DNA of 64,000 bases from assembly GCF_000208745.1 (NCBI RefSeq), contig NC_030853.1, positions 17,983,600-18,047,599 of the forward strand. The letters are read 5' to 3'. A program made the translations under genes and the position numbers. The DNA comes from Theobroma cacao (taxonomy: Eukaryota; Streptophyta; Magnoliopsida; Malvales; Malvaceae). Shown in pieces: positions 35,506 to 47,756 of this stretch. Under the pieces are notes generated by a model. It made no database searches. It worked only from the letters and a program-made list of their open reading frames with translations, and was not told the origin of the DNA. Numbering within the stretch: position 1 is the first letter of the stretch; every line of letters begins with the position of its first letter.

Positions 35506-36210
35506 AATAAAATTATTTAGACGTCACCAAATTTCACAATCCGAGTTTTAATTTCCACAAAATCAATCTTAATAATAAAACTAACAGTTTTCATGGTCTA
35601 TTTACTATACACCTCCTTCAAAAGCATGTACTCCATCAATGAGTAAATTTTTCAGAACTGATTTAAGGCCCATATTCATACTTTCTCCCAAACAGCCTAT
35701 GTCCACATAGTCACACTTGCGAAAATGATAATAATTAAAGTAATAATTAGGAAGATTTATAGAAAAATCCATTTTACCAAATCATCTGAAATGTCAAAAT
35801 ACATTGTCCAAACAAGGCTTGGGAGTAGGGCCCACTCAAGAGTGGGCTTTGTTCTTATTGAAACCCATTTTCCAGCAACAATTCAATTTGATGAATCCCA
35901 CTTCCGACAACCATACCTCTCCCTCTAGTGATCTGATCGAGACATGCAAGCTAAAATCGGAAAGATCTCACCACATAAAATGATCTTGAATCAAAACCCT
36001 ACCAAAAATGTCATAGGAAGTTCTAATTTCAGAGGAGCAATTTTGACTATTTATCATCTCTGAATTCAAAATTAAAATCAATATATCTTATTATCTACCT
36101 GATCAAATTAAGTGAAACTTGTTTCGTTAAATCCTTAATTTGAGAAGTTTTTAAATGTGTGTTTACAACCAACAAGATTAAACCTTACTCCTTTAATTTG
36201 ATGATGCTAT
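35506..36210. other. Intergenic, no gene seen
   Basis: AT-rich, no domain-bearing frame, no clear repeat beyond short words. The open frame at 35725-35928 has no recognisable content. Confidence 0.5.
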
Positions 36211-36535
36211 TGTTCGTATATGCTCTTAAGCCAATTAGGTTGGTCAAGGAATAAATATTGTCAATTAATGCATATTTAATCGTATAATTATATGTCATAG
36301 AGTTTTTCCTTCATGTTAGTGTAATAATAAGGAATTATTAAGTACCAATTAGATGAAGCCCATGGAACATAAAAGCCTTGTAAGACAATTGTAAAGTTGT
36401 TACAATTATGAGATCACTAAGCATCAAAGCCATGTTCCTAAAATTGTTATTAGTCATTTTATTGTCAAGACAAGGCATTGACAATGCTCAAAGACTGGTA
36501 CATATTAAGTCTCCTTACTTGGAAAGTAAGCAATC

Positions 36536-39076
36536 TGTCACGACCCGATTTTCAAGCCATGACCGATGCATGGACTCAATGGACGTAGTCCATTAAGCCC
36601 AAGCAAGCCTATCTATATTATTCTGCTCATTATTCCATCAAAGTTACTAAAGTCAGATTTCGTAATTTCGAACCAAAATAATGCTAACCATTTTCGACTC
36701 TTAGTGACATACCAATCCAAATATACATACATTGTCTAAAATATACGTCTTAACAATTTACATCAGGTTTGTCTATACATATCAAAAAGAATACTCAATT
36801 CCCAGCAGAGAGACTCAGACAAATGTACAGCTACTGAATGCCGAGACACCTACCAAGGGTCAAATATACGAAGACACCTCGACCTAGTTACCAGCTACCT
36901 CTTGATCTGAAAACATGAAGTTGAAAACGATGAGTATAAACCCAATGAGTGAACATATGAAGGGAACAAGCAATATAATAAGGAAAAATTTGAAATCATA
37001 ATGCACTTATTTGAAAACGATGCACTTTAGCTTAAGTCCTTATTAAAGCCCTCAATTGAACCCTTGGTTGATAAATCATGTGACGATAGAGAATTCATAT
37101 TCAACATGAAATTGGAGAAATGGAAAATATGGCAAAAACCCGCCAAATGATAAGCAGAACAGAAAGTTTCATTCTCGCTACAACGAGAAACAGAGCATCA
37201 AGAAAGACTTCCTTTCATCCCAAATAAACCATTTCACTGTAATGCAAATCAATTTGGAACACTAAAAAAAATGCTCAAGGTTCAGCAAGCAGGATTCCAC
37301 ATACATTATAGTCACACATGTTATTCATAAAATATTTATTGCATTAATACATGTGAACATATGCAAACATATATGTATATATATACATCCACCGCCTCCC
37401 CAGCTCATGTGCATCCCCCCACATCGTGCACATAGCTGGAGTCATCGTGTGCATCCCACCACATCATGCACATCTAAGGCCGTCGTGTACATCCCTCTAC
37501 ATTGTGCACACGGGCAATATCATCATCCGCTTACCTCACCACTGTCATTACCAGTATGTGCATCCCCCTACATCGTGCACACACACGGTTATATCCATTA
37601 CACAATATTATTTACCAATGTACTATACATATATATATATATATATCAACATTATACCAAAACACATGGATTCATCGCACTTTCCATTTTAAAACATAAA
37701 AACATTTCAAAAGGGCTTATTTCCAGGAACTTTTTTTTTTGAAAGAGAATTGGATAAATCATTCAAAATATTTGTCCAAATACATTCACATATCCCAAAA
37801 CAATTTTGAAATGCAAGTTCACTCACCTGTCTTTGTTGATTCTTAAAGCAGGTCCAACTTCCACTAATGCCCCAAATGGTGATGTGGGGTTTCGGTGGAG
37901 CCTATCACACATTAACATCACAATCAACTCAATCACATAACTATAATTCTAAAAGCTATCTCCTAAATCATGTTCCACTAATTATTCCTAACTAGCTTCT
38001 AACTACCATCAAGTGGCTATTTATTTGCACTATTATAATCACACCAAAATGAATAAACTACCTCAACTACAAAACACTCATAAATCTAACTATTAATCAT
38101 TCTCAACAACTAAAATATCAACTCAATTTCAATGCTCACTTTGCTAGATTTACAATTGAATATCTCCTTAAGAATCCCCAAACTATTATAGAAGGTCTTT
38201 CTTCCTTTCTCTAAAACCCTAATTAGTGAGATAAAGTATTGATCTAAGACATTTCAAGGGTTTTAAGGTGAAAGAGTGAAAGAGCATAAGAGGTTCTATA
38301 AAAAAAAATGCACAAAAGCATGAGAATGAAGGCTAACTTGAGAGAGTTATGGAAGCTTGAAGAGTACTCCCATAGAAGGTGAAGAAATGTGAGATGGGAA
38401 GAAGAAGAAGATGATGAAGTGCTGGAAATCTGAGGAAGGTGCTAGAGAATGAAGATATTTATAGTTAAAGTTTATCCAATTGTTCATGAAATTACAATAA
38501 TGCCCTTAGAAATGCCACTTGTCCTCATCTTGTTCTTATGCAATCTTTTACTCTTTTAACATTAGGGAAAGGTCCAAAATCCTCTAAAAAAGGTCCTTTA
38601 AGTAGCCCCCAAAAGTCCTACCTTCAAAAACCCAAAAATCTTGTTATTTGTGAAATTTAGGGTGAGGGTCGTTGCTCTCAATTTCCAGTGCCGCGGCGTT
38701 CAAACATTTTGCCAATTTCTGTTCTTCTAGCACAGTCATTTCACTTCGACAAAGATTTTAACCACCTTCCCGCTAGAATTGGGAAAAGTGGTAAACATCA
38801 AAGTTGTAGCCTTGCCTTTTAACTTTCTAATGGTCAAAAAATGATGTTATTTGAACTTCTATAGTGGGAGATGTACTAGAAAAATCTAAATATATGCAAA
38901 TAGGGCTACTGTTCATTATGCACCTTTCTTCACTAATTAAAATTATTTTTGATCCTACTCCTATAACGATATAAAATAATTATAAGTAACGTAAAACTAG
39001 CATCATTAGCTCAAATTAAACCTTTAAACATAAGTTTCACCTCGAGTTACGCGTCTATGAAGGTCGAGGTTTCACA
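36536..39076 (+). mobile_element. Solo gypsy-type LTR with perfect 5-bp duplication
   Basis: Starts TGTCACGACCCGATTTTC and ends GTCGAGGTTTCACA. CAATC lies directly outside both ends (36531-36535 and 39077-39081). Length 2541 bp, no coding content. It interrupts another LTR-type element whose two halves match an uninterrupted copy elsewhere in the window, so the borders are independently confirmed. Its ends resemble the LTR at 7685-10506. Confidence 0.9.
37390..37595. repeat. Degenerate repeats of GTGCATCCC...ACATCGTGCACA
   Basis: Four imperfect units (near 37408, 37450, 37486 and 37556), each pairing GTG(C/T)ACATCC or GTGCATCCC with CACATCGTGCACA. Each unit is a near-palindrome (GTGCA ... 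TGCAC). They lie inside the solo LTR; the open frames at 37353-37742 are translations of them. Confidence 0.7.
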
Positions 39077-40446
39077 CAATCAATCTCATAGATTGAAGTA
39101 TATGTGATACTTGAGGATAACATGTGGGTGCTTGTTAAAAAACAAGTTCACTGAACATGACCTGCTATGAGAACTCCATTTGGTATTTCACTCAAGTGTC
39201 TATGGAATATGTTCTCATGTGATAGTCATGTAACTAGTCTTTAGCCTTGAGACACCAAATCATCTTGTACGGGGAATGGCATACTTTGATTTCACCTCTA
39301 TGGGTTTGGAAGCAACCAGATGCCTAAACAGGGTGTTTTTGGGTATAGTATGAAGCATGTGAAGGTGAATGAGTGGTCAAGAGAAGATTCATCACCCCAA
39401 GTGATATAAGGAATTTATCTCACTTATTCTCAATTCTTGATTAACTTGTATGAAGTCTTTGACCAAAATATAATGAATTTGAGAAAAGTTAGTTTCCTAA
39501 ATTCATAAGATTAGTAATGAATTATGAGAACTAATATGGAATGTCATAAGTTGACACCGAACCATGCTTAATGACATATCTGAGATATTTGATAAAAGAA
39601 CCGTATTACGCTGAAAGGCTTATCACTGAAGGGATTTGTCAAATTCTTTAATTGACTCTCTAACATTTGTGTAGTTATGATATATTGCTAGATGCTGCTC
39701 ATAATCTATAAATATAAATCAATTATCAAATTGATATTTGATTAGGATTTATATTTATTGCTAACATGTTAGAAACCTAATGGGTCATACACATTAAGCG
39801 ACATGATTGAGATTAAATAAGGATAATTAATTAAGTTGGACTTAATTAGAATAGACCAAAATAAAGTGAGAAATTAATTAAGTTCACAGAGACTTAATTA
39901 AATTAAAATACAACTGTTGTATTTAGGGTTACAATTTAATTTGGCTATATAAATATATTATGTTAGCAAACTAAAACTCTAAACCTTCACCCACTTCTTA
40001 AATGTTTCATAACATAAGAAAAGAAAAATAGTTTTATTTGTTTGACAAAAATAAGATTCGGCAAGAACTTTTGGTCTTTTTGTTTTAGAAATAAAACTTG
40101 CTAGCACAAGTAAAAAATCCTACCTTTGAGAAGGTCTTCTTCGGTCATTGTGTAGATTATTGTTAAAGGTCAAACACTTTGGTGGCTAAAGATTTGACAA
40201 ATCTTAAAAGTAAAGAAGTAAAGATTTTGATTTAATTGGCTATTGATTACAATATCTAGAGTAAGGTATGTAACTTTTAAACTTATGAATTTTCATAATT
40301 AATTTGAAAGTTATATGAAAAACATAAATATTGATCCTGTAGAATTCGACTGTTTCTCTGATTAAATACTAGTTTATTTTTTCACTACGTTATAATTTTA
40401 ATTTCTTTATTGTTTTCTAATTTGAGTATGAAGTCGAATCCCAGTA

Positions 40447-41119
40447 GCTATCTCTCAACTGTTATCTTTCTTCCAAATTTCTAGATTTCCTCTTCTCTCT
40501 GTTGTCTTTTTTTTTTTTTGGTTGTAAGGTTGATACCGAGAGCATTTTGTCTTTTGCATTTAGACCACTCTAAGATTTGTATATGCAGATAAGCCCTTCG
40601 TGCAATATTAACCATTAATTACCCTAGGACAACATAATTATATAAAAATGGGGTGTTACAAAAGACCATTAAAAAAGGTTGAGTAGCAGGACCTTATAAC
40701 ATCCGTCCCTTTCTCCCTTCTTTTGCTCTAATTTAAACTTAAATCGTTAGAATTATCATTCTTAGAAATTGATGCTATTGATGTTCACATGGCATTTCTT
40801 GGTGGCTAGTCTTTGTGGGGGACCATACATCTTTGGCAATATCTACCTCATCATTATCCCCAACAGAATAAAAATTTAAAAAGAAAAAAAGACCATGATT
40901 ATTGATTACGTAGGTAATTGGATTGTGACTAAATTATATAGCAAATTCACATGTATACACCATTAATTGTAAGAATTGAAATATAAGAGTATATATGTAC
41001 CATCCAAACTGTCGTTTGGAAAGTTGAAGTCCTCAGTCTTCTTCTCTCTTTATCCTTTTCGTTTTTACGTTTTCTTAGAACCACTAGTCAATCTAGCAAG
41101 CTCTACAGTTGAAGGGAAA
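40447..41119. promoter_or_regulatory. Upstream region of the first RALF-like gene
   Basis: No coding frame. Holds the promoter and leader of the RALF-like gene at 41120. A pyrimidine-rich stretch (TCTTCTTCTCTCTTTATCC, about 41037-41055) lies in the presumed 5' leader. A TATA-like AAATTATATAGCAAATTC lies at about 40931. Neither is decisive. Confidence 0.35.
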
Positions 41120-41452
41120 ATGATGAGATCTGATAAACTGAAGAACCCAGGGCTTAGCTTTGCTTTAGCAGTCCTACTGATTTTACTCAACACCATTGTT
41201 TCCCAAGCAGCTTTGATCAGTAGGGACAGCTCAAGCTCGACCAAAGCAAACATTGCTGAGTACATTGGAGAAGAAGAGTTCTTGATGGAGTCTGGTGCTG
41301 GAGTGAATGCAAGGCTTCTTGCATCCAATTATATAAGCTATGAGTCTTTGCAGAAGGGACAACCTTTTCCAGGAGACAAGTACGCTATAGCCCTCAATAA
41401 GGACAACAGGGGTTGCCAGATATATGACAAGTGCCGCCAAGGTAAGAAGTGA
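41120..41452 (+). CDS. RALF-like secreted peptide precursor, two-cysteine form
   Basis: A 110-residue precursor. Two in-frame ATGs (41120, 41123) precede a signal peptide (NPGLSFALAVLLILLNTIVS), so these are preferred over the upstream start at 40976. The prodomain reads IAEYIGEEEFLMESG, matching the prodomain of the RALF-like gene at 59910 (IAEYIEGEEEEVFLGG). After RLLASN comes the RALF N-terminal motif YISYESL and a basic tail RGCQIYDKCRQGKK. The usual first cysteine pair is absent: where relatives have PPICNANIYGNC this one has PFPGDKYAIA. Only the second pair (CQIYDKC) remains. Could be a diverged functional peptide or a decaying gene; the frame is fully open. It is convergent with the receptor at 42816-45425, 1.36 kb away. 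Confidence 0.85.
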   Translation: MMRSDKLKNPGLSFALAVLLILLNTIVSQAALISRDSSSSTKANIAEYIGEEEFLMESGAGVNARLLASNYISYESLQKGQPFPGDKYAIALNKDNRGCQIYDKCRQGKK

Positions 41453-42815
41453 ATGATCTTGTTGTATCTATTATGTGGCTTCAAGTTCACAATAACAGAA
41501 AACCATTCTGTTTCCTTTTACTATCTGTGTTAATGTCCTGTTGTTGCTGTTTTTTTTCCCCTGCTTTTCATCTGGATTACTTTAATGTTCTTCCGCTTTC
41601 AATCTGGTAAATTTCAGACCAGATTCTAAATAACAACGCATGGATTCAGTTCATCTTAAATGTGAATCATTCTCCTGATTTGTGCTTGATTATGCAGTTT
41701 CTATGTATGTTCTTTAATTTGCTGTTCTGTTTGGATCTGCCGCCTGTGTACTTAATTGTTGCAGCAGGCTTGTCCTTCTTTACTCAGATATTCATGAAAT
41801 TCATCATTCATACGAAAAAGAAACACAAGTTCATAAGATCTCCAGAGATCTTAATTTTTTTTTCTTTTTTACAAAAAGACAAGCAGACATGTTATTTCCT
41901 GGATATAAAATTACCTGAAAATGCTGTAACATAGATATGTGAGTTTATTTCACCATTTGCAACTAGAACAATTATTGATGGGTTATATTTGGATTAATTA
42001 CATATTTGGCAGTTAAATTATAATGACATTATTGATTTGACAATTGATGTTTAAAACTTTACAATCAGATATTTAAATTTTACTTTTATAAAACAATTTG
42101 TACTTTTGACTAAATCCTCCGTGAAAATAGATAATCAAGCAAAAAGATCAATAAAAATAAGACACGTGTCTAAAAATATCAGGTTATTTTATTTTTATTT
42201 TTTAAAAATTAAAAATAATAAAAAGAGAAAATGAAAATAGTTTTCCATTTTGTTCATTTTCCAATTTTATAAGTGAATTCTTTAGAAAAAGACTTAGAGG
42301 ATCTTTCTTTTAATTAATAATTTTCTGATTATATATTATATTCTTGATTTTATATGACTCCAAACGCTTTATGATACTTTCAAAGTCAAATTTAATAATC
42401 GGTCTAATTGAACTAAAGAAAGAATCGCAAGCTACAATTATTCAAGTTTTATTTATCAACAAGTGAGAGTACGTATTCTACATAAATAAATAAATGAAAT
42501 TATCATGATACTTGTAAATTTTTTTCGTATGCAACTTTTATTAATATTAGACATCAATTATGGTTTTTCTTTCTATTTTACATTCTCCTTTCATATTCAT
42601 CTTCAAATTCGATATTCGATATGAATTTTGTGAACAAATTGAGCTATTACTTACTAATTTTCATTTATTAAAATATTTTAATAAATTTTTGAAATTCATA
42701 TACGTGACAAATCTAATTGTAACTTGATGTTCTGAATTTTTATTTCCTAAGAAAAGTTTTTACAATTAAAGTACGACAACATCTTTCATCAAAGAAAGGT
42801 ACGATACACCCCTGT
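41453..42815. other. Convergent intergenic region between RALF-like gene and receptor
   Basis: Presumed 3' UTRs of both genes. An open frame at 41662-41934 has no recognisable domain. 41990-42240 carries words usual in plant foldback elements (ATTACATATTTGGC, AAGACACGTGTC) but no paired arm was found nearby. The rest is AT-rich. Confidence 0.5.
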
Positions 42816-45425
42816 CTATTTGACATTGTCATCCTTTGAATCCAAACTCTCTGAGAGAAGATTATTAGAACTTGCGATACTGAAGTCACCTATAGCAAAA
42901 CTATAACCATCACTGCACATGGTGCTCCTTGATTTTGAAACTTGTTCACTTGACCCACTAAATATCTCATCATCGGTGGAAACAACCTCTTTCCCCTCAC
43001 TTTTTTGAACCTTCTTCATCCCATCATTAGTCTTCTCTGTAGTGTCCTGAAGCTGCGAAGCAAATTCAAGGCTCCAAACTACATCACTCATTGTTGGCCT
43101 TTCAATTGCTTTGTCACTTACACAACTCTTAGCAATCTCACCAAACTTCTTCAAACACTCAGGTGCAATCTCACCTGTCAAATATGGGTCTATAATTTGA
43201 TCAAGGGTTCCCCTTTGACAACAAATGCGACCCCAATTTGCCAAGCTAACTTGCTGCTTTGGCAAGTTTTGGATTACAGGTGGCCTAGCACATAGTGCCT
43301 CAAACAACACCACACCAAATTAGTACACATCAGATTTCTCAGTCAGTTGCTGCCTAAGATAGTATTCTGGATCTAAGTACCCGAAACTACCCTTTACCAC
43401 AGTGCTGACATGGGTTTGGGACATGCTGGTGGGACCCAATTTGGACAACCCAAAGTCTGAGACTCTAGCAACATAATTCTCGTCCAACAAAATGTTGGAC
43501 GATTTCACATCACGATGAATGATACTTTGCTTCGCATCTCTATGAAGATATTGCAGTCCACGGGCAGCTCCAAGGCAAATTTCAAGCCTTAACTTCCATG
43601 ATAATGGAGGATTATCAGTATTGTAAAGATGATCACGGAGGTTACCATAGGGCATGTACTCGTATACAAGTATCATCTCGCCTTGATCATCACAGTAGCC
43701 AATTAAAGACACGAGATGAAAATGCCTGAGTTGGGAGAGCATTGCTATTTCTGTTTGGAATTCGTGGACCCCTTGTTTTGATGAGGGATTTAGCCGTTTG
43801 ATTGCTGCGGGGGTGGCACCACCAGCAATGAAACCTTTGTAGACATTGCCAAATCCTCCAGTGCCTATTAGAAACTGTTCATCGAAATTATGAGTGGCTG
43901 CTTTGATCTCAACAATTGAGAAGCGACGGCAAAGATCAGAGGGGAGTAACGAGGAAGTGTCTTCAGGTTTAGTGAACTCTGAAGAGAGAGATATTGAGTC
44001 CTTCGCTCTTCTTTTTCTATGGAAAATAAAGCAACCCGAGAGAAGAGATAGGAGAGTTGTAGCACCAAGCACAGCTCCAAGGATCGGAAAAATTGTTGAC
44101 AGTTTCTTATTTCTTGAGCTTTTCGGTACCCTGGGCCCCTGCTCAGGAGATATAGGACTTGCCAAAGGGTCTGGGTTAGGCCCTGCTAGAATGCCTTGAG
44201 AATTGTTCAGCTTGAAAATCTCTATCCCGTTCAAGATGGCATCAGCAAATTTTGGAGTTGAATCCATGTTAGGGTGCAAGGCTAGCCACAGTTGCTGCGT
44301 TGTTGCAAATATCACATAATCTCTGTACATAGGAATCCCAGAGCCACCGGTCTGTTTAAACAAATCAATTTGTCTCTCAGCCGTCTGATTATTAATAAAT
44401 ATATCAAACACACGCTGATTTGATTTTTTGATCTCCGGAGTCTCACAAAAATGCAACCTGACAAGGTAAGAGAATCGCATATCAACATGGAAGATCCAAG
44501 TGAGGTTGTAAATGAGATTAATGTGCGAATCTACAGACATGGTACGCTCAGTGGCATATACATTCACTGGTGCAGTGTAAGCCGGTATCTTTGGCGTGTA
44601 TTTGATCGGATCGTTAAGGAAAGATTGTACAGTCCCAACTGCGGCCCCGTCGATATACGCCCCATCTTGGGACCATGTTCGATACATACCGGTATCTTCT
44701 ATGTTGCGGATCTCCTGTCCCCCAACATTTAGCCGATAAAGAGTCTCAAGATTGGTGGTATTTTGCAAAAGAAAGGAAAAACCATAGCCAACTAAAGTCG
44801 GTTGGTCATCGTCACCACGCATGTAGAGGCTGCTTGGCATGGAAACAATTTCGATGCCATTAATGAAAGCATAAGAGTTGGGAGATGGTACAAAGGTTAG
44901 GCTCAGCATCTGATTGCCCCATACGGTAATAATGTATTCTTTGATGAAGTGGGAAATTGGAGGTCTTGTAGCGGAAGCGGTTAAATAGGCACTGAAATTG
45001 CTCAAGAGAGTGCTATTATTGGCATTGACAGAGAAGAAAGAAGTGGTGATATTTAGGCCGGGGAATTCAGCTGAATAGAAGTAGAGACGGAGAAACTTTG
45101 GGCCAGGCGATACAGGGAAGTTGTAGGTGAATTCAGAGCGAAATATACGTGCAGTCATGTATGGAATTCTGGTGACAGAGGAGTCCTGTTGGGAGGCTGT
45201 GGAAACAAAAGATGCATTTTCCCTGTTAGGGGCAGAAAATTTTGAGTGATCAGAATCGGCTTCCCAGCTGCGGCCATCAGATGAAGTTGTGTTCGATTGT
45301 GCACCACAATCAAGGAGTATATTATCTGTAGGAATGTATGGAGGCGAGTTTTCGACCGCGGCTATGTGGAGGAGGAGATGGAGAAAAGAGATGATGTAGG
45401 TGACCAAGGTTAACATTGTATTCAA
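42816..45425 (-). pseudogene. CrRLK1L receptor-like kinase with one internal stop
   Basis: One frame runs from ATG 45425 to the stop at 42816 (868 residues plus one internal stop). Signal peptide about 1-24, malectin-like ectodomain about 29-420 (YIPTDNILLDCG, YRLNVGGQEI, ILNGIEIFKLN), membrane span about 443-467, kinase from about 520. Kinase residues: GTGGFGNV, K543 in AAIKRL, HRDVKSSN (H637-D639), DFGLSK (D657), GSFGYLDPEYY. Codon 702 is TAA (43320-43322) where the family has Ser in DVYSFGVVL, a one-base change from TCA. Everything after it (FGVVLFEALCARPP to the C-tail) is open and well conserved. So it is either a very young pseudogene, a truncated allele, or an assembly/sequencing error. 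If translated as is, the kinase lacks its C-lobe part beyond subdomain IX. Confidence 0.93.
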
Positions 45426-46245
45426 TGTTGAAGGTGTTGCTACTTTCAGAGAAGTTACAGTTTGTGACAGTCAGGGTGCTGATAACCCCAACGGATAGAA
45501 GAAGTTTCGGTCGTACCCGTGTCTGTCTCTCCAATTCCAGGGATCATTCCAAGAAGAAGACCGACATATTTACCAAAATATTTAATTTGTTTGTGGAGAA
45601 ATCTGTGTAAGTAGAATAGAGCCAATTACCTTGACATTGAAAAACGAAGTGTAACGGAAGCTGTGCTCCAAGTGGTAAGGAAAAGGATGTATGCGATTAA
45701 TCAAAGAGAATCGTAGAGTTGATAATACTACCAGTTGGAAAGTCTTTGGCTTCACGCAATGACTTTTCAATCTTTCATGTCCCACTTTTGGATGTTGGAG
45801 TGTTGTTCAATCCACCCTTTTCCTTTTGTTTTGAATTTTCATCTAGTAAAGATTTTTTGAAATTAAAAAATTAACAACTAAATCAACTACTTGATAATTT
45901 AAATACTATTATTAGTTTAGTCATATAATTGACAACAATGGGATTGGTGATAAACTGATAATGATTTTTAAGAAAATAATGACATGAGATCGATAAGTTG
46001 GCTTTGAAATCGATAAAGATGAGATTGAAATTAATATTGAGACAAAATTTATCCCATAAAAATCAATGACGTTAATGAAGTGAAATGGGATAAGGATATA
46101 AATTAAAGTTGGCATATTATGTACAATTTTACTTGATCACATTTACAAAGTTCAAAATATTTTTGAAATTAATAAATTATTTTATAATGGTAATAATATA
46201 TTTTCATATATGTATAAGTAACAAAAAAATTATTTTTTGACATAT
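45426..46245 (-). promoter_or_regulatory. Upstream region of the second receptor
   Basis: Contains the presumed leader and promoter of the receptor at 45425. Its copy at 29692-29787 plus 34788-35505 shows that the upstream region was duplicated with the gene. I can point to no defined motif. Confidence 0.5.
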
Positions 46246-46589
46246 TACAATAATATTATATTCGATAAAACAACAATTACTATTAACTAATAATAGTATA
46301 GTAAAAACATTAGACGAAAATTGTAATAAATTAAAAAATTCAGTTAAAATAAGTAAAAATTGTTTAAATATTAAAATTAAAATTTACTAAAACTAAGTGA
46401 TGAAAGTTAAAATTTATTATTTTAATTATGAAAATTTTGTAACTATATATTCGTTTTTTTATTAATTATTTTAATTTTAATATTTACTTATTAATTTTAT
46501 ATTGTTCTATTTATTTAATAGTACACTAAATAAAAATTAAAATAAGATTTGGAGAAATATTAAATAAATACATGAAAAATTTTGAGATT
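46246..46589. other. Very AT-rich intergenic sequence
   Basis: No gene and no clear repeat unit; long A/T runs only. Confidence 0.5.
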
Positions 46590-46740
46590 GGGGCCAAAAT
46601 CAACAAGATCAAGCTACTAAAATGGTAGATTTAGTCCCTTACAATAATTTCAAAATATTCAGTTTCTATATTGTTTAAAAGTGACAATGTCAATCCAATA
46701 TATTAAAACATTTCTATTATTTATACTCATATAACATTTG
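46590..46740. repeat. Left arm of an inverted repeat around the MULE
   Basis: Reads AAAATGGTAGATTTAGTCCC ... AGTGACAATGTCAATCCAAT ... ATTTCTATTATTTAT. The reverse complement of 54270-54440 has the same words in order (AAGTGGTGGATTTAGT, TTAACAATGTCAATCTAAT, TTTTTCTATTAATTAT). The MULE seems to have landed inside an older foldback element. Confidence 0.6.
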
Positions 46741-46743
46741 GTT

Positions 46744-47010
46744 TTTTTTTCTTTTTTTTTTTAAAAAGCAAATTTTATTATCCTCACGATTGGTATTGCT
46801 AATATTAGTCTCGAGATGAAATTGTTGGAGACTCTCATTGGCATGAAGACTAGTTTCGCAAAGGAAAAACCATACAAAAGGAAAGGAAATGGCTGCTTAA
46901 AAAAAGCAGTCGTCTTCATCAAATAGCAACCAACTCAAGAGACTCCCAAATTCCAATCTTGCCTAAACACAAAAACTTGACAACAGGAACAAATCTCCTC
47001 AAGCTGTTAG
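46744..47010 (-). mobile_element. 5'-truncated retroposon (LINE/SINE) with 9-bp duplication
   Basis: About 267 bp ending, on the minus strand, in an A-rich tail (T-run at 46744-46762). CATTTGGTT flanks it exactly at 46735-46743 and 47011-47019. The minus-strand sequence before the tail (AATAAAATTTGC) resembles LINE 3' ends. No coding frame remains. Confidence 0.8.
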
Positions 47011-47429
47011 CATTTGGTTGTGTTAACGTAACATTTTCTTGTCAATGTGACATTGAATATGACGATTTGACATTTCACAAATGATGTAATAGTAATGTCA
47101 ATATGACATAATCAAATACTAATATAGATTCTATAAATGTGGACATGAAATTCTCCAATGTGAGTTAATAGTTTTAAACAGGATTGGAAAAGAAACATAT
47201 AAAAAAGAGGAAATTATGAGAAAAGGACCTCGTGATAAGGTGATTTCAGAAATAACTAGCCATATAAAGTTTTTTGTTTCTAGCCAAAAAGAAACATGAG
47301 TAAACCAAAATGCCCTTAAAAACATCATTTCAAATAAATGGTCAGTTGTTTGAGCTATCTCCCTCTCGTCAAAGAGAAAATAAAAATAAATGCTCAACTG
47401 TTTGAGCTTAGTCATCTTTCTCTCTCAAC

Positions 47430-47540
47430 TCTGCCAAAACTTTGTTGAGCACCATCGTCGTCAGCTCTCTCAGATCTCTGAATTGTACAAACTCTGTCAA
47501 CTCTCTATTGAGCACCATCGTCATCGGGCTGTGGTCTATC
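47430..47540. repeat. Short degenerate duplication in the MULE left end
   Basis: The phrase TTGAGCACCATCGTCGTCAG recurs about 68 bp on as TTGAGCACCATCGTCATCGG, with similar CTCTCT-rich filler. Two copies. The surrounding open frame (47390-47572) has no recognised domain. Confidence 0.6.
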
Positions 47541-47756
47541 TCTCGGCATCTTGCCATATTGTCGTAAATTAACAGACCCTATAGCAGAGATGACATCAAG
47601 GTACCTATTATTGGGTTTATTACTACAACACACTTAAATTTTTGAAACATTTGGTGTAAATTAGAACATGGATTAGAAACATTGCCCAGAGTTGTTACAC
47701 GCCATGCATCTATAACATGTGTTATCGTTAATTTAGCGTGTCACGACATTGGTTAT

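Larger units (their letters stand above)
36211..40446 (+). mobile_element. Solo LTR-type element, copy 2 (plus), interrupted
   Basis: Starts TGTTCGTATATGCTC at 36211 and ends AATCCCAGTA at 40446, with GCTAT outside both ends (36206-36210 and 40447-40451). Homologous in order to the minus-strand copy at 25564-27132. The homology is broken at GGAAAGTAAGCAATC (36535) and resumes at 39077, exactly the borders of the inserted solo LTR. Without it the element is about 1.69 kb, close to the other copy. A TATA-like GGCTATATAAATATA lies at about 39942. The open frame 36408-36596 is an artefact across the insertion border. Confidence 0.7.

Noticed and set aside
36408..36596. Open frame with a signal-peptide-like start (MRSLSIKAMFLKLLLVILLS)
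   Set aside because: It crosses the border of the solo LTR at 36536, and the upstream part lies in an LTR-type element that also occurs at 25564-27132 without this frame.
37353..37742. Open frames rich in His, Pro and Tyr
   Set aside because: Produced by the GTGCATCCC...TGCAC repeat and a TA microsatellite inside the solo LTR.
40976..41119. Upstream in-frame start for the RALF-like gene
   Set aside because: It would place 48 hydrophilic and mixed residues before the signal peptide; ATG 41120/41123 directly before the hydrophobic stretch fits the family.
41662..41934. Hydrophobic 90-codon open frame after the RALF-like gene
   Set aside because: Lies in the presumed 3' UTR, has no family resemblance and no conserved features.
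47390..47572. Open frame in the MULE left end as a captured gene
   Set aside because: It is explained by a short internal duplication and shows no known domain.
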